A program made the position numbers and the translations under genes. From positions 124,001-188,000 of the forward strand of contig JAIWZP010000013.1 in assembly GCA_025201375.1 (NCBI GenBank): a stretch of DNA of 64,000 bases. The letters are read 5' to 3'. Below the pieces are notes generated by a model. It did no database searches, was not told where the DNA came from, and saw only the letters and a program-made list of their open reading frames with translations. Shown in pieces: positions 56,580 to 64,000 of this stretch (positions are counted from its first letter, which is position 1; every line of letters starts with the position of its first letter). The stretch is from Gongronella butleri (Eukaryota; Mucoromycota; Mucoromycetes; Mucorales; Cunninghamellaceae).

Positions 56580-57179
56580 CTAGCAGCGGGGGAAGGTGGC
56601 ATTGTTGATGGAAAAGTTAATGGGCACGGTCATGGCGCTCTGAGGCGTGGTGACGGGTTGATCATACTGAGGCGTGTAAATGAGACTAAAGCTGTATTGG
56701 TTTGGGTTGTAGCGCGAGAAAAAGTGGCAATTGGGCGTGGTCCAGGTGTAGTTGTACTGCTTGTTCTGCACGCCGCCGGGGTAGCTATTCGTGATCATGC
56801 CACTCGAGATATTGTACAGCAAGGGGTTCGATGTATCCGACTTTAGGCTCCATTGGAGCTGCACAGCGAGGCTGCTCGGGTAATCAGCAACGGCAGGCGG
56901 CGGGGTCACTAGAAAATAACAGAGAAGAAAAAAAAGAAAGAAAAAACGATGAGGATTGCTTCGTCCTTTGGCGAATTGGCCTGTTTTCCGCGTTTTTGAT
57001 CTTTGGTCCTTGATAGCTCACGTACAAGTCTGCGCACCAAGCACGGTGTAGAACATGGTATAGGGTGAGTAGCTGTTGAGAGACTGGCCACTCTGAGGAT
57101 TGTCGATTTGGATCAAGTTTTGCGCAATTGCGACCTGTAGCAAGCATCCAAGCGCAACGATTAGCGATACAAGCTTCAT
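56580..57179 (-). CDS. secreted small protein (160 aa), family unknown
   Basis: Two exons: 57179-57026 and 56908-56580 (483 nt, 160 aa), phase 1 GT-AG intron. MKLVSLIVALGCLLQVAIA is a signal peptide. The mature protein begins QNLIQIDNPQSGQSLNSYSP and is rich in Asn, Tyr, Pro, Ser and Thr, with short alternating strands such as 'LAVQLQWSLKS', 'QYNYTWTTPNCHFF' and 'AMTVPINFSINNATFPRC', suggesting a beta-sandwich. Two Cys remain in the mature part (one internal, one C-terminal) and could pair. Sequons NIS, NYT, NFS and NAT are present. The strand-rich layout resembles fungal wall-associated domains such as Kre9/Knh, but this is only an impression. It sits next to the GH8 gene in the same orientation. 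Confidence 0.75.
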
Positions 57180-57558
57180 CTTGGCTCAAACAGACACAAA
57201 AAAAAAAAAAGATAAACAAAAAAGAAGAGAAGGAAAATATCGCTGATCAAAATGGAATTGGAGGCAAAAAGAGATGTGGGCATTTTGACTTTTTTTTTCT
57301 GTGTGGAAGGAGCGGACAGGCTTAATTGCGAGATTGGAAGGTCCTGTGTCACCACAACCGGGCTGCGGGCTATAAATACAAAAGTTCTTGGCTATTTTGA
57401 TCTAGGTTCAGGTCGCACACGGCCACGCCGGGCCAAAAAAAAAAAAAAAAAAAAAGAAAAGGCATGCAGGGCACTAAACATTGGCCAACGATGGAGGCAC
57501 ATTGGCGGCAACGAATCAATTGATTGGGTAGATGGCATTTTTACTGTTTTTTATTTTT

Positions 57559-58958
57559 TCAATAAACGACATTTGCCTGGAGGAGGCAAAGCAAGGCGAT
57601 GGATTCGCCAAAGTAGCTATTATCGGAAGCCATGCCGTTCATGTCATTGAGGATTTGTTGCAATTGGCCCTGCCAGCCGAGGACCCAGAACAAGAAGCTG
57701 ACGGGGGCGACAAAGGCCATATCTGTGTAGTCTACGAAGCAGCGGCCATTGAGATGATAGCCTGCACGGATGCCACAATCGCCATTGCGGCCTTGGTTGA
57801 GCTGGGCGGCGAAAAAGTGGGCTTCTGCCTCGAGCACGGGGCGGATGCGGTCATCGCGCGTGAGCATGTAATAATGGCCTAGACGCCAGGGCACGCGACA
57901 CGAATTCCAATTGTAGTCGCCGTCGTTTTTGCTCTCGAGGACCTTGCCGCGCGCGGGTTGATACACGTTTTGGCGTTGGTCCAATTTTAAAAAGTCGGCA
58001 ATGAGGCCAGTCTGCGGGTTGATGGCTAATTGCTGCTGTGTGGACTGGATAATGGCATTGATCACGTTGGCCCATTGTTGTTGGCGCGGCGTGTCGTCCT
58101 GGTGGAACACCAAAAACCCGCTCAGAATGAAGTCGCTCGGACGCGTCAGCAAAAACGCGTCGTCGCCAGGGTCCGCCCAGTCGCCAATAAGCGGCATGAA
58201 CGTCTGGTGGTGGATGCAGTGTTCCCACACGTGGCCCGCAAGCTCCGTGGCCGCCTGCCGGTAATCAATCTCGCCATGAGCGCCTCCATGTCGCCACACG
58301 CGCGCAGCAAGGAAAAGAGCCGTCGCAATGTCCACGTCGCCATCCGTCGCGCAATTTTCACCGCCCTCATCACCAGGCACAAATTGACCCCCATGCCCTG
58401 TCTTTTGTTGCCATTGCATCAGGCCCTTGCGGTTGCGGAAACGAAGAAAGTAGCGGTACAGACCTATAAATAAAATAAAAAACGATGAACACGTGTCGAA
58501 TCGTACAAAAAAAAACACCCTTTTACCATCAAAATCAGCTTGATTGCGCATCAGCACCGACGCCAGCATGCCATAGCCTAGTTTGTTTTTGTTACAAAAA
58601 GAATTGTTGGTGAGACGAGTTCGCCAAGACTCGGCGAGGACGAGTGGAAAATCACCTCGTGCTTTTTTTTTTATTTTTATTTTTGGCGCCGCCACGCCTT
58701 ACCATGGGCCTCTGAGCATGTCATTTCAGACTCGTTTTCTTTGGGGTCTTTGTAATAGACGTAGTAGCCATCCTGATACGAGCGCAGGTATCTAAAAGCA
58801 ATAGAAAAAGACACAAATACACATAAAAATAAAAGAAAAAGGAAAAAAATGACGGTGCACGCCCGTCAGCAAGGGACGACCTCTTTTTTCCTGGTTTTTT
58901 TTTTCTCAATAGCCTACTTTGACCTCCAGGTATTGTAAGCGGTGACAGCGGTTCCCAT
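57559..58958 (-). CDS. glycoside hydrolase family 8 (chitosanase/endoglucanase-like)
   Basis: Four exons: 58958-58918, 58791-58703, 58577-58527 and 58463-57559 (1086 nt, 361 aa). GH8 enzymes cleave beta-1,4 bonds in chitosan, cellulose, lichenan or xylan by inversion. The proton donor lies in 'TCSEAHGYGM' (E41), the conserved second region is 'ATDGDVDIATALFLAARVW' (about 99-117), and 'LLTRPSDFILSGFLVFH' is the family's 'RPSDW' region. Later 'NSCRVPWRLGHYYML' is also a GH8 signature. The N-terminus MGTAVTAYNTWRSKYLRSY shows no signal peptide, and no upstream exon could be found. In Mucoromycota-like walls chitosan would be an obvious substrate, but specificity is not read from the sequence. 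Family assignment is firm; location is uncertain. Confidence 0.88.
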
Positions 58959-59317
58959 TTGTTTTTTTATATCAACGATACAAAAAGAGAGGAAAGATAA
59001 ATAAAAGCGGGTTGCAAAGAAAGAAAAGAAAGAAAAAAAAGCGAAAAGAAAGAGGTGAGAAACCTAGTCGGGGCAAGATGACGCGCATAAAAAAGGGAGT
59101 GGAGGAGGTTCGTCTCTTTTGTCCAGGGTCCGCCGATTTTCCCGCGGCCGAATATCCGATTTTACTTTTGGCAATTGCTGTTTCTTATTTTCTCCTTCTT
59201 TCTCATTTTCTTTTCATCGTAAAGGGTAAGTGATCACCTGCTACCACCCGTTCCACGTTCACGCCAAGCATCCTTGGCACGCACCGGATGTCAATGGCGA
59301 CGGATACATGTCACACG

Positions 59318-59375
59318 ACGGATGGATGGATGCCGGGATGGGATGGGATGGATGCATGGAATAGATGGATGGATG
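59318..59375. repeat. GGAT microsatellite
   Basis: Imperfect run of GGAT/GGGAT units in the upstream region of eL29. Confidence 0.8.
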
Positions 59376-59417
59376 GATTTGCTGATTTTTGGGAATCATT
59401 GTAGGGTATAATACATC

Positions 59418-59753
59418 ATGGCCAAGTCCAAGAACCACACCAACCACAACCAAAGTAAGCTCGATGACCGGCAAAATACGATACACGACGATGATACATG
59501 CTGTACGAGACGAAATTGACTCGATTTTCTCTTTTTAGTCAAGAAGGCCCACCGCAACGGCATCAAGAAGCCCAAGGTCCACCGCTACCCTTCGCAAAAG
59601 GGCGTACGTATCCACCCAATTGCCACGACAGGCTTTCACTGGCTAGCAAAACGACTCATTTTTTTTTTGTTTTCCTAGGTTGACCGCAAGTTCCTTCGCA
59701 ACCAGCGCTTCGCCAAGCGTGGCACTCAGCAAGCTCTTGCCGCCAAGAACTAA
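59418..59753 (+). CDS. RPL29: 60S ribosomal protein eL29
   Basis: Three exons: 59418-59454, 59539-59603 and 59679-59753 (177 nt, 58 aa). MAKSKNHTNHNQ at the start, 'KKAHRNGIKKP' and 'YPSQKGVDRKFLRNQRFAKR' are diagnostic for eL29, a small basic protein of the large subunit near the tRNA exit side. The length is the usual fungal 58-59 residues. A GGAT-rich simple repeat (59318-59375) and TATAAT-like sequence precede it. It is divergent from the GH8 gene with 459 bp between ATGs. AATAAA near 59795. Confidence 0.97.
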
Positions 59754-60425
59754 ATCGCGCCATGATTGACACGTTGATCCCCCCTTTTTTGCAAATAAAA
59801 ATCACGCATTGTACACAGCACACCAAAATGCGCCCAAATTACGCCGAAAACACGCGTCAGTACGCGTTAGTACGCGTCTGCGAGCCGTCCAACGAGTCAA
59901 TTGGGAGGGAATTGAAGGAAAGGGCAACAGTGGGATGGTCTTTTACTGACGGGCAGGCCCATTCAAACAAAAAAAGAAAAAAAAAAAGAAAAAAAAGCAA
60001 AAAGAAAAAAAACAGAGAGGTGCATGATCAACAAGGGGGCACATCAAGGTGGAAAAGAAGCTGCGGATCCACGCCGCACTTCACAAAAAGATCAAAAAAG
60101 GCATGGCGGGGGTGGAGGGAGGACAACGGGCGACAAAAAAGAGTGGGAAATGGAACAAACAAAAGGGGTGGGGGGGGGAATGAAGGATGAGACTATGGAC
60201 AAGATTAGTGAATGTGGGGGGGCTAAATGAATGTGGGTGTGTTGGCATGGGCAACCAATAAATAAACATCAAAAGGGCGTGCAAAAGAGTGAAATTGAGG
60301 ACGAGGGGAGTGCGAGTGAGTGGGGGAAGCCTTGCCTGCAAAGTAGGAATGATGTGTGAATCAAAAAAAAAGAGAAAGAGACAAAAAAGAGGGAGCGAGT
60401 GATCCAATGGCCATGGCATCGTTCA
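59754..60425. other. intergenic DNA between convergent genes
   Basis: Purine-rich on the plus strand, so the frame 59762-60190 is Lys/Gly-rich and not credible. It holds the 3' flanks of eL29 and Vts1. Confidence 0.5.
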
Positions 60426-62682
60426 TCAATAGTCAATGTTCTAAAAAAAAATGAACGCGTCAATTGCGCGTGTTTCATCACGTCAATGGGCAGAATGGCT
60501 CTGTAACTTACGTTGTCGTCGCAATGCTGCTTGATATTTTCAAACACCTTGAGCATTTTACGTCTAGCGCCAAGGGCCGCGACGCCTTTGGCCTCCAAAT
60601 CAGCATCAGACAGCTTGACAATGTCCTGCCATTTCATGGTCTCGAAAATCGTGTTGTACTTGTGCAGACGAAGACTTCTAAACCAAGCAGGCACGTCTGA
60701 AGCGAGAAAAAAAAAAAAAAAAAAAGGAAAGTCAGCAAAGCGATCAAAAAAGATCAAGAATTAAATCAAAAAACTCAAAAAACTCAAAAACACTTACCTT
60801 TGAGCAATTCCATGTCGACAACGTCTGCTGCCTTTTTGTCCTTGTCCTTTGCAGCGGCCAGTGTGGCAGCGGCGGTAGCGGGGGAGCCATTGACGGTTTG
60901 GCCGGTCGACGAGCCCGAGACACGACGCGCGGCGGTGTCTTCGTTGTTGTTGGGTTGATCTTGCTTGTTTGTGATCTGAGGCGATGTATGAGGGGACGCG
61001 GCGGGTTTTTCCATGCCGGGGGGAGCGAACGTCTTGCGTTGCTGTTGTTGTTGTTGTTGTTGCTGCTGTTGGTACGGGGTGGAAGTGGACGATGTGGGCA
61101 ACAAGGTAGGTTTTTTGGCTTGCATGATGAATTCGTCCTTTTCCAAGAGCGTGCCAGGGATGGAACGGACGGTGGGCGACGTGGTGGACGACGGCACGGC
61201 ACTGCCCGAGTTTGCTGCGCCATTGGCACCGGCGCCACGGCGGAATTGATGCGGCGGATGCAACGACATGGCACTGAAATCCAAATCGTCCAAAAAGTTC
61301 CAAGACGGGCCAAAGGCGCCGCTTCCAGGGCGCTGTTGCTGTTGTTGTTGTTGCTGGCCCGCTTGTTGTTGTTGCTGCTGCTGGAGCATCGCATCCATGC
61401 CTGCAAAGGACCAGTTGGTGACGTCAGCAGATTTGGGCCGTTCCAAGCCGAGGCCTTCGCCGATGTTGCCGACCATGGACATAGGACGACGCGGCGACGG
61501 GCCGGTATTGGCGCCGTGCGCGTGCGCGGCCGCTGCAGACGTCGTGGACGCGGCAGCCGACGCCCAGGGGCTGGCAAACAACGTGCTTGCATCGCCCTCA
61601 ATCACAGATCGCGGACGTCCGCCTGTCGGTCCAGCCCCAACCGCAGCGGCAGCAGCAGCGGCAGCGGCAGCACCATTGGACGCCGCAAACGCGCTGGTGC
61701 CCGCCAGGAGCGACGAGTAATTTTGGCTGCCCGGACGGCCCGCCGCGGCACCGGTGCCGCCTCCGCCGCCCAGCAGAGCAGACCCCGGAGTCCCATTCAA
61801 AAATTGACGCGTGTAATCCTCGGTATCGCCCAGCGCAAACGAATGTCGATCCACAGCACGACGCGCAGATGCACCTGGCGGCCTGCTAACCACTTGGCCC
61901 GTCTTGTACGGCAAAACAGACATCAATCGCTGGCTCGCTTCCATCTCCGCCTTGGCCAACGCGCTCGCAAATTGCGATTGCATGTCTCCTTTTTGAAAAA
62001 AAAAAAAATAGGTCAGTGAGCACGCTTTGTTTTTTTTTTGTTTTTTTTTTCCTATCCATCCTTTTATTACCTTGTTCGGGATTGGGCGTCGTCAAGGCAG
62101 AGTGCATTGAATCACGTTTGCCCAGTTGCTGCAGCAGGTTGATAAAAAAGCGGATTTGCACGGGCGTCGAGTGTTGAAGAAGCGTGTAAATCGTCGCTGT
62201 ACGTTCGGCCTCAGAAAGGAATCTAAACCATTGATCCACATGATGCATCTCGTCCTTGAACGTCTAAAACGAAAAAAAGGGAGACCCCCAAAAAAATGAG
62301 TCCATGAACCCAGGGAAGAGGGGCGATATGCCAAGGGATAAGGGGGTGGGGGTCCCGCGTTCAAATGATGCCATGGATAAAAAAAAAATTGGGGGTGGGG
62401 TGGGGGCACCAAGGGGAGAAAATCCAGACAAGGGGGACGGAAGGCACTTACAGGATCAAAGCTGGCAGAAGCCATGTCCTCCAGATTGCGCTCGTATTGT
62501 AAAATGTCATCTTGCAGCAAATTGAGCATATCTGAAGGGAAAAAAAGAAAAAATGATGAGCGACGCGCGTCCAATTGCCTTTTTTTTGTTGCCGACTTGC
62601 CTTCAGAGGACGAGGTATAGTTGTTGGGCTTTAACACCTCAGATACGGGTCGTGCGTTGCGACTAAAGTTGGACGGCAGCAT
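60426..62682 (-). CDS. VTS1: Vts1/Smaug-type SAM-domain RNA-binding protein
   Basis: Six exons: 62682-62601, 62531-62452, 62263-62071, 61988-60798, 60696-60512 and 60440-60426 (1746 nt, 581 aa). Vts1 binds hairpins with a CNGG-type loop through its SAM domain and recruits the Ccr4-Not deadenylase. The N-terminal domain is visible: '[20 protein letters not shown]' then '[12 protein letters not shown]'. The middle is disordered with Ala, Gly and Gln runs. The SAM domain near the C-terminus is '[20 protein letters not shown]' with '[20 protein letters not shown]' and '[11 protein letters not shown]', the basic RNA-contact end. Intron 1 has a GC donor (GCAAGT). The acceptor at exon 4 has a second possible AG three bases on. 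The last exon is only 15 nt (NIDY, stop); reading through the donor instead would add '[11 protein letters not shown]'. Confidence 0.92.
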
Positions 62683-64000
62683 ATCAAAAAACAAAAATCA
62701 AGCAAAGATATGCACACAAAAAGAAAGGGAGGAAGCAGACGAGCAAAAAAAAAACAAGAGAGTGAAAGGGAGACAAGTGAGCGAAAGGGATGTGACAACA
62801 AGTGCAAGAAAGGCAGAACACAAAAGAGACTAAAGTTGGAGGGGAGCTGCTTTTTTTTTCCTTTTTAAAGAGAAAGGCGGGAGGTGTGCGTGTATCAAAA
62901 GGGAAAAAAAGGGCAAAAGAGAAGCTAGACGGAAAGACGATCTAACAAAATAAAGTGACCAAGAGTGGACAAAAGGGCTTTAGAGAAAAGAAAAAAAAAA
63001 AAGTGGCGAGGATGAGCTACAAGAACGGAAGAACAAAGACAAAAAAAAAAAAAAGATTTCTCTCACACCACGGGCCCAAAAGTCGAGCAGCGACAGGCGG
63101 CGTTTGAAACCATTCTCCCTCGGGACTCTGGCTCCGTTGGAGCGAGATGTGAGGGCGCGACGGGGGGGCGTGTGAGTGAGACAACGGGCGATCCGCCAGT
63201 GTTGTCTTGCTTCATGTTGCACAAAGGGAGGGCAAATCTATTTGCAAACGCCTAACCCCCATTCATCGCATGACCATGTCAAAAAGAGATGTCCTTGCTT
63301 TTTTTTTTTTTTTGCCGAAACCCAAAGATCCGTGCTCAATGCCCTTCTTGGACCACTCCCTCTACTGCCATTTCATTCAAGATTGATCGGCATTGGCCAA
63401 CTCCCGCACTTCCGCTCAAGTTCACCTTTCCCATTTTGTCCCACGGCTGTGCAACGCGCCACCAACGAGTGCCCTCCTGCCATTGGCGTCGCCAATGTGG
63501 CCAAAACAAAGAACCCGGCCGCAAAAGGCAATTTGGCGCCCACAGGCTTTGCAAAAATGTCTCAGTCGCGCGCGCCCGTGCATTCGTCCGCAACGCCATG
63601 CAATTTACCTGTTCTCACCCCTCCGCTGCGCGCGCGTTCACACGCCACCAGTGACACGCCCGCATGATCTTGCGTGCCGCACATCGCCACACTGCATCAA
63701 TTGCGGCACATTGACCGTCGACCCACGAGCATGAAACTCGCCAAAGGTGGACTTGGTGGAAGGAAGGTTGTGGGTCGTGGCCACGCTCAAAAAGCCGAGT
63801 GACGGTTGGAAAATAGCAAACACATCTCCGATTCCCGAAAATGCAATTTTTGGGTGCCCTGCTGCGGCTTGCAATTGGCGAATTGGGCCAGCCTGCCAAG
63901 AATTGAACCAAGCGCTGCAATTTTGAGCCACTAGCTGCAAAAAGTCCGTGATTGGTTGCTTGCGATTCTTCGACGCTTTCGCTTTCAAGGCAAAATGATC
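62683..64000. other. window end; no supported gene
   Basis: The first ~450 bp is the purine-rich (plus strand) leader and promoter of Vts1. From about 63988 down to 63638 a minus-strand frame is open to the window edge ('NRKQPITDFLQLVAQNC', later 'THNLPSTKSTFGEFHARG') and is not low complexity; it could be the 3' end of a gene outside the window, but the other strand is open too, so I do not call it. Confidence 0.4.

Noticed and set aside
60898..62019. 373-codon open frame on the plus strand
   Set aside because: Antisense to the low-complexity middle of VTS1; its Leu and Arg runs mirror Gln and Ala runs on the coding strand.

Overview
This window is nuclear DNA of a filamentous fungus, most likely an early-diverging one (Mucoromycota-like; inference). 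The alpha-aminoadipate lysine enzyme homocitrate synthase, a Gcn4-type bZIP factor, Vts1 and many short GT-AG introns say fungus. A CSL (LAG1/CBF) factor with a complete beta-trefoil, a GH8 glycosidase and a U12-type AT-AC intron argue against Ascomycota. Introns and intergenic DNA are crowded with A and T homopolymers, which create many false reading frames. I rebuilt 20 protein-coding genes by hand from splice sites and phase; each spliced reading frame closes in phase from ATG to stop.

Layout. 1.5-2.6 kb: four-exon hypothetical gene (minus), divergent from a proline-rich hypothetical gene (2.9-3.7). 5.3 kb: 81-aa protein behind a strong TATA box. 5.5-11.2 kb: gene-free block with a ~500-bp tandem repeat, a 13-bp satellite, a TACTGTA-rich zone and dispersed repeat R2. 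11.3-14.8 kb: UBA2 (SUMO E1) and a peroxiredoxin-fold protein lacking the peroxidatic cysteine. 15.0-17.9 kb: CSL transcription factor (minus). 18.8-21.1 kb: secreted acidic Ala/Ser-repeat protein with dibasic Kex2-like sites. 21.8-24.8 kb: small hypothetical gene (minus) and a CoA-transferase family III enzyme. 26.6-28.0 kb: Gcn4/Cpc1-like bZIP (minus) with three upstream ORFs and a TGACTCA site. 28-34.9 kb: gene-free, repeat family R3. 34.9-37.4 kb: OPT transporter. 37.5-40.0 kb: second R2 copy. 40.0-43.3 kb: DHHC palmitoyltransferase with the AT-AC intron, then a YdjM-like membrane protein. 44.4-46.1 kb: secreted GH5 mannanase with a 17-nt microexon. 47.8-49.0 kb: arrestin-like protein. 49-51.2 kb: third R3 copy. 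51.3-55.9 kb: homocitrate synthase (minus) divergent from methylenetetrahydrofolate reductase. 56.6-59.0 kb: secreted small protein and GH8 (both minus). 59.4 kb: ribosomal protein eL29 (plus). 60.4-62.7 kb: Vts1/Smaug RNA-binding protein (minus).

Connections. The bZIP gene has the architecture of general amino-acid control (uORFs in the leader, own-type binding site). The same 7-mer lies between the lysine gene and the folate/methionine gene, so a shared regulon is plausible but unproven. GH5 mannanase, GH8, the secreted 160-aa protein and the Kex2-site protein form a cell-wall or secretory set scattered over the window. No tRNA, rRNA, CRISPR or intact transposase gene was found. All functional names rest on motif recognition by eye; no search was run.
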